This document shows positions 35,069 through 46,826 of a DNA stretch of 64,000 nt, one piece after another. A program made the translations under genes and the position numbers. Where the stretch lies: NCBI GenBank assembly GCA_010015675.1, contig ML976984.1, forward strand, positions 869,534 through 933,533, given 5' to 3'. Numbering within the stretch: the first letter of the stretch is position 1; each line of letters opens with the position of its first letter. The notes below the pieces were generated by a model that ran no database searches, was not told where the DNA came from, and saw only the letters and a list, made by a program, of their open reading frames with translations. This stretch comes from Byssothecium circinans (taxonomy: Eukaryota; Ascomycota; Dothideomycetes; Pleosporales; Massarinaceae).

Positions 35069-36172
35069 CAATGGTCCTGCAAGCCAAGATTCATCGCAGA
35101 TAGCCGATGTGTAGTCCATGCACGGACTATGTGCTGCACAAGGCACTCAAGACCATAGCGTGGGACCCAAGACAGAGGCGTCGATCAACAGCGCCTAGCG
35201 GGGCTAGCATCATGCAATCAAGAATGAGAACCTGGTTGAAACCGCTTACAGTGCCACTAGCTAGTGCCGAGTGATCGGGTGTTGATGGTCAACCGTTGCG
35301 GTACAGTACGTACTGGGATGAGTGCGCGAGCGAGTATGTAACCTGGCACTGACACGTTGACTTGTTTTGAACAGTAGGCACGTGCGTGTATCCGCGCCCT
35401 CTATGTAGAAGACTATATTAGTCTGGGCGTAGCTATCGGATAGGGTTGCGATATTTCTTGTTGAACACATGTTAAGAGAAGTCATGTTTGATTAGAGCCA
35501 GCGCTACATCAGAAACCATCGGACGGCCGAGGTACGGAAAGTCCGGTACCTTAACGTTCAGCTTCAACCATTACACGCTGCACGCGAGCATAGCCTTTGA
35601 CGCAGGTACAATAATGCAAGGGCAACCTGCCTTGGCCAAGCTCGGGCAGCACTGAGTACGGATTACTGTACTTACGACGACATTGTCTAATGTCTATCGA
35701 AAGTGAGGCGAACGTGGCTAGCGTGCTCAGTCTCTCTTTGAAGGATGAAGTTGGGCGGATGTGGCATAAGGCCGATTAGCGCCGAGACAGGACATGCCTG
35801 TAGCCTGCCTACCGGGTCGAATTTGGTGTTGCAGAAAGACGTTTTGGAGCTGATGCGGGCGGAGCCGCTGCTCGGAAACGACAGGAACAATGGCCTATGA
35901 GGACTAGCAGAAACAAATCCAAGAGGTCGGATCGAACTTTGTCAAAACCGAAAGGGACATAGGAAGCAGAGTTTCGATACGAACGGCACTCGTGAGTCTA
36001 AAACATTACCTAGGTATTGTCAATAGCTTTGCAATAATGATCTGCGTGAGAGCATAAAGCGGTCTAATGCTCGGAATGCTAGTGTGGAGAAGTTGCGCCT
36101 AGTTGTACACTAGCGGACATCACTAATCTCCTTAGAAGCGCCTTTGTGCCAATCAAGCGCTCCCATACCTCT

Positions 36173-36409
36173 TCAGCGGACAGACATGCTGTTTGTAGCC
36201 AAGCGTCTGTATAGAGCCTCGTGTAATATTTTCAAACCATCGGATTCCGCTGAGGATAAGTTGCACTTTACGCGCAAAGTCGTCTCAGGCAAGCGAGTGA
36301 AAGGCCCTTGACCCTCGCAGTCGATTTTGACAAGGACTAGCAATCCCAGAGCTCGGGAGATTGGCATTAGTATCAGCACCAGCGCCAGCATTATTGCTCG
36401 AAAATTCAT
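36173..36409 (-). CDS. Possible small secreted protein
   Basis: An ATG-started frame of 78 residues begins with a good signal-peptide core (MNFRAIMLALVLILMPISRA). The remainder is short, with two cysteines (one in KIDCEGQG, one in RVKCNLSS) and one N-glycosylation sequon (NLSS). It stands alone in a gene-poor stretch, which is where small secreted proteins of plant-associated fungi often occur. There is no intron signal and no recognised family, and a frame this short can arise by chance. Confidence 0.3.
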   Translation of the reverse strand: MNFRAIMLALVLILMPISRALGLLVLVKIDCEGQGPFTRLPETTLRVKCNLSSAESDGLKILHEALYRRLATNSMSVR

Positions 36410-38235
36410 GTCTCCTTCTTGGCAGGGCAGGTATAGTCGAGCGAAACGTTGTTCTTGAGCAAGCCGTAGCGATCACCACTCAGAAGCCGTTGCATAGCAT
36501 GTGATAGAGGTGGATCTCGATAACCGCAGACGATTCTGTTGGAAGCCTCGTTGTTTGCCATCATGATACATGGCACAATGAAGATGCTGCTGCTAGTGCC
36601 CAATCACCCAACGTTATGGAGGTCTGTCGTTGAAGACTTAGGATCGCAAACGCAGGGGCGCATCAATGTACCATGGTATCTCAACGAGGCAGAGTGACCA
36701 ACAAGAAACCGACACGCCGAACATCGGACCGACTGTTGTTGCTTTGGCCAGCGATAACTGTCAGGCTCTCAGCTGCTATCTGCTCCAACTTCCTCTTCGA
36801 CCGGGTCTAGACCTATTGATGAGCGATGGCGGTGACGGCCAATTGCGGCCGTCACTTCCCCGTGGTCAACGTCAGTTTTAACTTTTCACGGCTCTGGTGC
36901 GGACGGGAGCTCCGGAGCTGTTGAGCGTCAAGTGTTGCGTGGACAGTGAGTGTGCCGAGGACTGGGCATGACAAGTGAGAAGGACTTCCTTGTCACATCT
37001 AGGTGATGCTGTGGTGGCAGTAAAGGCTTGGCTTTTTCCAGAAGACGGACCACTTGAGACAAGTCACAACGAGCTCGTCCTGGGACATGGATAGCCAGTA
37101 AGGGCATGTCGATTGTGTGTTGGCATAAGGCAAGGCGAAATGTGCGGAAAGCGCCCGCCTGGCCACATTCCCGTCAGTTCCGGCTTTCAGGGTCGCCCGG
37201 ATCTGGTTCCCCATGCCTACGCAAACGCTGGACTCTTTGAGTACAGTAGGTCGCCCACATTATAGTCTCAAAAACCCCGAACCTGCAGGGTTAATCAATT
37301 CTTAGCGTCTCTGCCATCTATCTTATAGAGACGACACAGTTTGGTCCATCCCCACGGGGGAATATGTGTATTCGCTTCGCTTCGCATGAGGTGACATAGA
37401 CATGATCTCCTTCATGCCTCCAGAACCGTCAAATTCGTCGCCGGGTAAGCCCAAAGGACCACGAGCCTCCTTGCCAGCCATTGATGACTACAGCAGGCGC
37501 CCACTATTGGTATGGCAATAGCTTGCCAATGGATGGCTTGTCTCCCGACGTCACCAATCCTCGCATGCTTCGTCGAGCTTCGGAAGCAATCATCCACTCG
37601 AATCAGTTTCATAGGTAACGGCTCTCTCTCCTCCATTGCGGGTAATCCTCCACCTTCTCGCCTATGGATCTCACAAGACGGCTACGCGCACCCGATAATG
37701 CTCTGGAGCATGGGTTCGGATGGCGCCCAATCTAACTTCGCTTCTTCCTCGTCGCTCGTCGAATTTGGCCCCTCTTCTACGGACACACGCCTGCGCTTTT
37801 CTTCACATCTTGCGCGGGTCTTTTGGACAAGACGTGTGCACACCATTGCACCGTGTCTGTTCGAGCCAAGCACCCACACGAGCAGGACTATGCTAGGGTC
37901 CGTCTCTACCGCGAAGTTGCCTCCGACACCTGGGCAGTTGGCCTCCCACGCCTTTTCCTGTGGCCTCGCTTAGTGGCATCGGCAACTGCACCCTCCAGTA
38001 TTCTACCCTCTACAAATAGTCCCCCACCGTAGAGGGCATGGCCGCATCCTCGTTGACTTTGGTTGATCGGCGCACACCGCAAAGCGGGGCCCTAAGCAAG
38101 TTGAAGGGGGAACGACCGAGTAGCGCCGAGCCGACAGCATCACCAACTTCCCGTCCGGGCAGACACAAGACCGCATGGAAAAGTCCTTCGTCCTTTTCAC
38201 GACGCCGGGTGATCGAAAGCTGACAATTTTTACAG

Positions 38236-39886
38236 CCAGGACACGGTCCCATGGGATCAGGGCGTAGCGGCGCTCCATCTCGACACTTCGGCGGAACTTG
38301 GAGCCCAGTCTCCAGCGACAGCAGCCGCCGCAGCCGCAGCCGCCGGCCATAAAGCCCCTCTGGCACCAAAACAAGGTCTCGCAGGCGCTCTCGCAAACTC
38401 GAGAAACGTGCATCAGTCTCCAATTTCTGGTACCTACGCTTTGCGGACCCCGCGAGGGAAGATCACTTCAATAGCGTGCGAGAGCTGTAGGAAGCGCAAG
38501 TCGAAAGTAAGTTGTGCGGGCCGAACCACCATGACGCTCCTGACAGTTTTCCCCAGTGCGACGGCGTGAGACCGAAATGCAACACTTGCCAAACCAAAAA
38601 CTTGACGTGCGTTTACGATGTCGCTGAAGACGGGAAGACGACCACACAGCTTCGCGCTCATGTGAGGAGGCTGGCGAAGGAACTCGAAGATATGAAGTCG
38701 ATTGTATCATTGTTGGCCATGGCGCCGGACCGCAGCTCTGCCGTAACTTGGGCGACCGAGCTGGAGAGAAACGGGTTCGCTCATCACACTATCGAAGAGA
38801 TAAAAAAGTCCCTCCAGGTGAGCTGTGAGCGTCGAAATGTACAGTTTCCAATGTGTTGACACCACGACAGACCGCCAGCGAGGGCCACACACAGCTTTCT
38901 CAAGAAGACTCTCTAGGGACACCAGGCAGCGAGCACTACCCACAACCCTCCCACAGCCTTGCCGCATCTTCGTACGACGGGTCCTCACGAGACGAGAGGT
39001 ATGACGCAACAAAATGGGATGCTGTCAGGAAACAACTGACGAACACCAGCAGGGAACCGAGTCAGCCGTCCTTATTCCAAATGACGGAAAGCGCAATCGA
39101 CAGCGCAGCCTCCTTCACCCTGACGGATACGAACGAACATAACAAGTTTAGTTTCGACTGTGCTTTCTATAGGAGAACGAAACGAGAAATGCTGGCAAAC
39201 GGATGGGATGAGGCTCAGATTTTCGGACGTAATGAAATAGATGTGGACTCCTTGCTCTTGGGTTTTGCGGATCCTCAAGATGCGCACCCTGTACCAACAT
39301 GGGCTTCGAGAATGATCAACAAGATGCTGCCTGCGGCTCCCATGCCACTTCGACTGGCCTCGACGTTTCTTTTAACAAAAATGATGCGGGTAGGTCCTCG
39401 GACGTTGCAACGCTCGGTAACGTGCTAACGGTCTCAAGTGGTTCATCTGGCCTAGCGTGGAGAATATGAACGCCATGCCAGACTGGCTGATGCCTTTGGC
39501 CAGGACGGATTGTTCGACATATGATATAGCGGTCGATCTTATTCCTTGGTAGGTGCTCCGCAAGACGTTCCGCCATTCTCGCCAACTTCACTCCTCCGCA
39601 TCCTACACAGAAGTCTAACTCTTTCGACAGGCCTACTGTCCGCCAATACCTACACCAAAACCCCGATGAGCTGGCCACAGGCGCATTTATCAGACTCGTT
39701 GGTATAGCTTGGCCTTATGCCGATGATGCGTGCCATTACTGGGAAGTCGAGACGGCCTGCACTCGATTGACTCCTCTTTTCGAGAATCACATCAGTGATC
39801 TCAATAGCTGGACCCTGGATGCTAAAGCATTTGAGATCATGCCTCAACTTCCAAGCCTCGTTCCGGCCTCAGTGGTGACACGATGA
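38236..39886 (+). CDS. Zn2Cys6 transcription factor with DUF3425 region, N-terminal exon unresolved
   Basis: Supported exons: 38236..38506, 38557..38817, 38871..39389, 39439..39548, 39631..39886. All internal joins keep frame; introns are 50, 53, 49 and 82 nt. The first listed exon starts after a strong acceptor (agctgac...ttttacag) and contains no in-frame ATG, so a short exon lies upstream. ATG 38038 with a weak donor at 38100 would fit in phase. The DNA-binding cluster is intact: CESCRKRKSKCDGVRPKCNT followed by CQTKNLTC. A polyalanine tract precedes it. The C-terminal half (WFIWPSVENMNAMPDWLMPL and YLHQNPDELATGAFIRLVGI) is the DUF3425 domain of fungal regulators. It is nuclear; the target genes are unknown. 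Confidence 0.83.
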
Positions 39887-42800
39887 TCAGAGGCGGGAAC
39901 CAATGATTTCTGGTCTTCCGATGTTGATATTATTGGATGGATTGTAGGCGCAAGAAATGGCGTTTATTACTCCTTCATAACCGGGCGGTCTCCTTGTACC
40001 AACCGGAGGCTCCTTTCTTTCCATCATCCCCACGGCGTTCTGTGGATGCTTGACCCTGCATGGAGGCAATATTTGGTATTTGGTAACTCATCGTTCTTTC
40101 GGAGTCTTTAAATGATTCGTATTCGAGGAGAACTGTATAATAGCTACCAAAAAATGGAGAAGAGTCGATATCAAGTCTCAGAGATCCAAAGAAGAAGTCG
40201 TAAGGATTCCTTCCGAGCCAGCCCCATTCACCACCAACTGCAAAAAACACGGCGGGATCCCGTTTAAATATCTATCTTACTGGCACCCCTGCTGTCCGCG
40301 GAAATAATCGCGTGACGGACGACGGGAAGAAGGTGGGTGGAGCAAGTAAAGCTTAAGCTAGCTGCCGAGTTGACCGAATTCGCCCTACCCGACGCTATAT
40401 GCAGTCGGAATCCCTTTTGGTCGTGCGAGTTCTTCCACTCCCGATCCCGCTGGACGCATCACCACCACAACGACACGATCGCCGTTTAACCTTCCCAATT
40501 GCGAACTTTGTACCTTGCCATCTTACAGGTGAGCGTGGGGGATTGGTCCCCATGCTGTGACTTACTGCAGGGGCTCACACGAATTATGCTAAGGGCTAGA
40601 CCGTGGGACGGGCGGATGATGGGAATGTAGACATTATCGGTCAAGGGAATGCTTCGGGAACCGGCAAGGGTATTTTTCGTGGCATCGAGCTCTCCGATTG
40701 GTTGGGGGGCCGATAATTGTCCTGCTTCTCGAACGGTGATAGGATGATGACTCGAATCAAAATTGTGCCATCGGCGATTTCGGAAACCGTATGTCACCAC
40801 AATCACAACTTATTGTATTACGAAAAAATAGCCTCTATAGAGAAGGTTTCCCGACCGAAGTCCAGACTTCTGAACCCAACCCAAGTCCAAGGCCGCGAAT
40901 TTTCAGCACTATTGAGGCCGGTATCCACGGTGTTCCCACACCGTCCTAAGGTCGACATTGGCTAGTGGGTGCCATTCGTAGGGTCATGTCAGGCTGTTGA
41001 TGGACCTTTACCTACCTGCGAAAGGGCACCTGCAAGCGTGCGGATCCTCCCTGTATGCACGACATACGCCGGGTGACGGGGCGTTCTTCCCCGCCTGCCA
41101 GGGGGGTGCGCATGTCCGTCTACACAAAGAGCAGGGAACCGACCTCTATGGAGCCTATGATTGAGTCATGGTATACATGCGTAAGATACATTCTGAAGCC
41201 ACCTCTGTCATTATGTCGTAGGACGATATATACGCTGAATATTGACACACAAACGGCGCTCTCGTAATGCAAGCAGAATTGTGGTCTGGGCATATATCTT
41301 TGCTAAGCATCCACAAAGCAAAGGGGTGTACAATAATTAGTAAAGGAGGAATCGAGAGTGGCAAATAGAGAAGTTCCAACAACGCTGGGGTCGTGGAGAG
41401 AAAATTGGCAACGAAAGTTGCCACCGTGAAAGAAACAGATATTTACCCACGCAAAACATCTCACGAGACTATACCAGAATTTCAACATAAGGCTCCAGAT
41501 ATTAGTGGGGAAATGCGACTGCAAAACTCCAGAAGTTGACTAGCATCACTTAAATTGGTCACACGGCGTGCGGCGTCCAGACTCAGCCGAGGAATCTTCG
41601 CACATTCTGTGACACGTTATCAAGAGCATGCACGGGCGAATCACGCCATATTCCAACCTCACCCTCTCTGTATGCTGTTGGTTCTTTTGAAAAGCTTGGA
41701 ATAGACCCCACTCCTTCATCGTCGTCGTCATCATCTTCTTCTCCTATTCCCGCCGGACTCAACTCGATCTCCGTGGTTATTCCCGGCTTTGTGCCCTCTC
41801 TCTTCTAATACACGCCGTTTCTATTTAAAACCTCTGCTACTTCGCGTCCCTACAGAATCAGAGCAGAATGTGTTACAGCAACTTACCAGTCCGTCCTATA
41901 CAGTGCAATGGAATAGTTTGCCATATCGTTGACACTCGACTGTACTGTACAAACACCCTCTTCTCTCCCGACCTTATCAATTGCTACAAGCACCCAAGTC
42001 ACCCCACCAATCGTCCTTCATCGTTTCCGTTCCCCGTACCATAACATCTCCTCGTCGGCCCCTCTGCACACCACCCCCAATCCAATCCCATCACACACCT
42101 CCCCTCACCAACAAAACAAGATGCCATTTCCCGGGCCTCCTACCCGCACCACCAAGGGAGGAAAAGGCTTTGTCTTTAAATACTAAACCCTCATGCCACG
42201 CCTAGCTTGGCTTGTCCCTCCATCAAGCCAACAAAACCCCAATCGCCCATCTGACATCCCTACCACCGTGCGCATCATGAAGATCTCTAATCCGCCCCCC
42301 GATCCTAACCCCAAACAGCAACCCACACATCCCAAAGCAGCAGCAGCCACCACCTCCGCCTCCGTCTCCGAACCTCACCGCATCCATGATTTATGTATCC
42401 CCACAACGGCCCCGGCTCGTCCCACACAAATCCCGCGGTTCACCGTCCACAGTCCCTGAACATCGCTTTCCTTTCGACGACACGCCATTGTGACGTTGAC
42501 ACAGCCTACCAAGGACGATGGGTCGACCTCTCGGAAGCGCTCCGACGAGAGCCAACATGCCCGTTGTGCTTGAGAGGTTCTTTGCGGAGCGCGGTGTGTC
42601 ATTGTTGGAGACCGTGCTGTGGATATAAAGCAGATGTGTTGCTCGAAACGTTTGCTTTCCTAGGGTTTGGGTCGCTAGGTTTGTGGGTGGAAGAGTACTC
42701 GGAACGTTGGGTTGAAGAGATGGAACTTGGTGGATAAACAGGCAATGGGAACACTTTCAAGGAACATGATGCAAGTTGGACTAAAATTGGACTTTGATTA

Positions 42801-43115
42801 AAACGGCCGGTGGAACAAGTCGAACGGGGAAGAAATAGGTATCTTATCGCAATAAAGACAAAAGACCATGGTACAGGTCGACCGAAGAAAAGAAGAGGAA
42901 ACGAAGTAGAAGTCGAAGAGGTCAAAGGTCCATCACCTTCACCCCAACTCCGACTGGAAGCGAACATCCGCCGTCGCCATGCCGCAGAAACGGTAGAAGC
43001 ATCCTGTCAAGCCACCTCATCTAGGAAGAATACTCGCACATCCAATATACAAGTCTGGAGAGCCTGCCCCCAAACAGAAGGTACCATGTGTCAAATGCCT
43101 CGTTCAGTCACCACC
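39887..43115. other. Gene-poor stretch of about 3.2 kb
   Basis: No gene could be supported. A 21-codon frame at 42121-42186 starting MPFPGPPTRTTKGGKGFVFK and a 60-residue proline-rich frame from 42277 are the only ATG-started frames near a pyrimidine-rich, leader-like sequence. The rest is short random frames. Confidence 0.45.
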
Positions 43116-44931
43116 TCAGCGCGTAACGCGTCGGACCCAAAGTGCACTTCCACCGTTCGGATCAAGCGCCTCCCGCTTCCTAAACGCCCGGTGGAGTTTC
43201 AACCCGATGTCATGCTCCTCGACCTTGATCTCCGCCAGCTCGTTCTCAAAGTCCTTTTTGCGCTGCTCGACCAACCTCATGCGACGGAAATCCGTGACCA
43301 TTGGGTTCGGAGGCGCCATGTTGTTGAGGTCGTTGAGCAACCGATAGACATTGTTCCGCCGTATTCGCAGGTCCTCCATTTGCGACTCGAGAATCTCAAC
43401 GTGATCAGCAGCAGCAAGCTCGGTCGGCGGCCGAGGTAGAGCTTTGGAGTTGGTGGAGAAGGTAGAATCAGGGCGCGGAGATGGCGGGTCCGAGGTCCTA
43501 GTCTTGGGCTGCATGATTTTAGCGGTCGATTCACCTACTGGCTTACGCGTTGGAACTCTGTCCGCGGTGGGAATTGGTCGCTTGCGGTCCAATAGGGAAG
43601 ATGCGGCGGAGATGGGTTCAGTCAGGATGTTTGTTGGCAGCGGTGGCGGTGAGGGCGGAGGTGACTGCTGGTAGGTGGTGCCGCTGTTGTAAGTCGTCCA
43701 CGAAAAGCGGCTGGTTGGTCCAGTATCCTTACTGTTTGTCGACCCTGGTGTATCCTCGACCGATTTACGGGGAGCTTTGGCGGTTGGCGTTACCGGCTCT
43801 GGCTCTGTCTCTGTCTCCGGCTCCGGCTGCGCTAGTGCATTCCTTGTTACGATAGGGCCGTTCGATGAGGAGACTATGGACTGGTTGTTTGTGGGCGTAA
43901 TTGGGCTAGGATACGAATATGATGCCTTATTTGTCGAGTTATGCGGAGAGGTGGGAGACGCAAGACTCTGTGGAGGCGAGTTCCTACCAACTTTGAGTGG
44001 GACCACTGGTTTAATGGGGTTGTGATAGTTGTCAAACTCCTCTGGGATATCTGCGACGATGTCAGTATCGTTTGCGACGGAAAGGGGCTTGGTTGTAGTC
44101 GCAAGCGAGTTTGACGCACCCCTGGCATGTTCTACTGCTTTCACGGGATTCGCCTTGCGTGAAAATAGGAATGGCTTTTCCGTGCGCTGGTCTTTCAACG
44201 GTTTGACTATCTCAACTCGCCCGCTTGTGCGGCTCCATGGCTCGACACGCGGTTTGGTGTCCACGGGAGGTGGCCTGGTTCCGAAACGGTTTGCGCGTTC
44301 GGCAAGCGGAGCGTCCTTTCTGGCCGTCGCTTCAGGTCCCGTTACTGATACGTGGTAACCCATCGGGATCTCGGATGGTGGAGAAAGTGCACTTTTAGCG
44401 TAGGACCCTGGACTGACTGAAGCTGATTTTCCAGCATTGCTAGACGTAGGTTCTCCCGAGTATTCGTCCCAGCGAACTTTGCTATTCGGTGCAACCTTAC
44501 CTCCCCAGAACTTTTGAGGAATTGCGTTTGGGTCCTCCTCATTGCGGAGACCAGGCGGTGCTTTACGGAGAACAGGAATATTGCTTGGGGCCCGAGATGA
44601 GGGGTTCATTCGGCCGCGATTTTCGTCCACAGGTGATACATCGCGCATTGAGCGGAATCGTCGAGGCACGCTTGGGTCTTGATATCGTTGATCGGGTTCC
44701 GGAGAGCTAGGAGGCGAGATGTCTTGTCCACCGGTAGAGTTGTAGTGGTATCTCAACTCGGGCGATGGCTGCGAATAGATGGAGGAGACAGTAGGTACTT
44801 CTGAAACCCTACTGTTGTCGTTGAATTGCGGAGGGGGGTGGTCGCTTGTCTATGTTAGGAGGATAAGCAAGAACAGGTAGGGTGACTCACTATGTCTGCG
44901 GCGGAGGGCAATTATCATTGGGTTGGTACAT
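43116..44931 (-). CDS. Proline/serine-rich protein with C-terminal coiled coil
   Basis: The model is complement(join(43116..44844,44891..44931)), 589 residues. A 41-nt first exon (MYQPNDNCPPPQT and two bases of a Tyr codon) is joined across a 46-nt intron (GTGAGT...ACAAG) to YDHPPPQFNDNSRVSEVPTV. Most of the protein is disordered and rich in P, S, T, R with patches such as NAIPQKFWGGKVAPNSKVRW. The last ~100 residues form a helical coiled-coil region (HVEILESQMEDLRIRRNNVY and RRMRLVEQRKKDFENELAEI) before a basic end. The layout is typical of fungal scaffold or polarity proteins, but I recognise no family. Confidence 0.78.
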
Positions 44932-45159
44932 GGCATTCTGCACGGCGGATACATTGGGAATGTGCCTGAGCCGATCCTCGTCGTAAGTTGTTTCAAGAAG
45001 CACCGGGTTGCCTATTTGCTTGTCCTTGTCCCGGACGTGACCCTGCAAGCGTTTCCACATGATTGATTCTGCATGAAAGGACTATTAGCGAAATTCATCA
45101 AAGATTCAAAAAGCCTGTCACCATCATGATTGGACAGGATTAAGGATATGTCGAATTGC

Positions 45160-45651
45160 CTAAGGGTCTCGAAAGGGATCGTGTGCAGGGGTGGGTGACA
45201 AAGCGGCCGACGATGGTAAGTCTGGGTTGGCGTCGCTGCCCTTTGTCGCCTTTCCCATAATTGTGTCGACTTTTGAACGAGATGATAAGCCTTCACGGGC
45301 GTCGCTGCCGTTTGTCGAATTTTCCGTGGCTGAGAGAACCTGTGCATGCGGTCGAGCACTTTCTCGGTGCATGGCCCAGAGGCTGTACCGATGAGGTCGA
45401 CTTTGGCCTCTCTCCGACTGAGGACGGAGAACATATGCGATGGCCCAAATGATGGCTGGAACTCCCAGAAAATTGAGCCATACAAGGAACGTGGCGATGA
45501 TATTGAAAAGAGAGCCCCCATCAAGATAAATAGCCAGCCAAGGCAGAAAGATGCTGAGTATGATGAGGCCGACCGTCTTCTTAGGCGAGTTCTTAGGAAG
45601 GGCGACGAAAGCTGGCTCCAGTACGATATACTGCGGGTTGCTGGTGGCCAT
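45160..45651 (-). CDS. Pmp3/UPF0057 family membrane protein with long cytosolic tail
   Basis: This is a single exon of 163 residues from ATG at 45651 (MATSNPQYIVLEPAFVALPK). Residues ~25-80 hold two hydrophobic helices (TVGLIILSIFLPWLAIYLDG and NIIATFLVWLNFLGVPAIIW) with the Pmp3-type FLP...LxxxL loop. Yeast Pmp3 and plant RCI2 are ~55-residue plasma-membrane proteins that influence membrane potential and salt/cold tolerance. The C-terminal ~80 residues are a polar Ser/Asp/Pro-rich tail (SATENSTNGSDAREGLSSRS) that small members lack; extended forms are common in filamentous fungi. Membership rests on the hydrophobic pair, and the sequence is divergent. Confidence 0.75.
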   Translation of the reverse strand: MATSNPQYIVLEPAFVALPKNSPKKTVGLIILSIFLPWLAIYLDGGSLFNIIATFLVWLNFLGVPAIIWAIAYVLRPQSERGQSRPHRYSLWAMHRESARPHAQVLSATENSTNGSDAREGLSSRSKVDTIMGKATKGSDANPDLPSSAALSPTPAHDPFRDP

Positions 45652-46826
45652 TGTGGGCGTAAACAATGTGGTATGCTTCGGTCGAAGGGTGCGTATGCGG
45701 AGCTCCGGATTATCGATAGGGAAGAAAGTTGCAGCAATAGATGACGACAGGAAATAGCAGGACTGGGGGAACGGTTCAAGGATCCGGTGGGTGAAGAATG
45801 CGAATGATGGTTAAGTAAAAGAAGTGCATATACATACCGATTACTGTATTAGTTGAGGTGGTGGATTTTCCATGTGTATTTGTTGTGTGGACGGAGTCGA
45901 TGCTGCCGATCGGAGAGAAGCAACGCGAGAAGGAACACTAAAGGAAGGTGAATTGCAGGGCGCGGCAGCTGGTGACGGCCGCAATGCGAGTTGAAAAAAG
46001 GAGTGAGATAGTTTAGACGACAATTCGAAGGAGAGGCAGGGGCGTGCGTCTATATCGAGGCGCAGCAGCGCAGTCGCTGAGTCGCTCGTGCGCCGTCTAT
46101 TCCTTAGGCTTGCGCTGGAGCTGGACGAGGCTGCGGTCGGGGAAATCCCACAGCGCCTGTGATGGTTCGATGCAGACAGCCAGAATATGATATGCTTCTT
46201 CCGCGCTAGCTTCCCGCGACCCATCGACAAATGAAAGGTGCCTCTGGCGACTGAGATGAACGAGTTGTCGCGTTTCAGGGATACTGCTGGCGGTTTCAGA
46301 GTGACTGGCGAGCGTTTAAATGTTGCCGGATCCGTCACGAGCATGCAGTCGTTTGTTCTCAATTAGCCAGCAAGCCAGCAAACAGAGGCCTGTGAGGTCA
46401 GTGAGGGCCCGGACGCGAATATGGGGCGAGTGCTTTCGAGGGCGAGAGCGGTAGCTGCTGTAAATATACATATGTGTACTGTGTAGGCGCATGAATGTCC
46501 GATGCCGAGCTGACGACTTGGGGATGAGCTTTCCGGCCCTACGCCACCAGCTTCTTTGTTCTCCATGTGTTCAGGGGCAGCATGACGAGAGATTTGCAGG
46601 CTGACTCTTGCAGTCCAGGCCGTGGGGGGGGAGTCAGTAACGTGAGTGCGCCTGTGCTATGTAGCTAGGTGGTAGCCGTGCATGGGTGTGTCATGTCTGC
46701 CGTGTCAGCGTTCGGAGTTGCATCATATATCAATTGTTCACCACGCCGCTCCGCGAGCCTCCGCTTACACTGCACACGCGAGTCCGATCAACTATTCCAC
46801 ACGAATAGTTGCCATCAAGACCTGCA
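45652..46826. other. Divergent promoter region of the Pmp3-like and cytochrome b5-like genes
   Basis: About 1.2 kb. A 173-codon minus-strand frame (45841-46362) lacks an initial ATG and is Ser/Arg-rich; I do not accept it as a gene. Nothing else is supported. Confidence 0.5.

Larger units (their letters stand above)
32884..38235. other. Gene-poor island of about 5 kb
   Basis: After the PRP4 promoter no gene-sized frame or consistent exon series is seen until the transcription factor. The contents are short frames on both strands, A/T-richer patches and a microsatellite at 35036-35068. No transposase, reverse transcriptase, long terminal repeats or inverted repeats were recognised by eye. The only candidate coding unit is the small secreted frame at 36173-36409. 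A first exon of the transcription factor may lie in the last ~200 bp. Confidence 0.5.

Noticed and set aside
38003..38423. Two overlapping ~136-codon minus-strand frames
   Set aside because: They are antisense to the GC-rich first exon of the transcription factor, with no splice signals or family match.
40861..40875. Exact 15-base match (agtccagacttctga) to the 7.5-kb repeat
   Set aside because: The match does not extend beyond the 15 bases, and a few such matches are expected by chance in a window of this size.
45841..46362. 173-codon minus-strand frame upstream of the Pmp3-like gene
   Set aside because: It has no ATG at the beginning and random Ser/Arg-rich composition; it lies in the promoter region.
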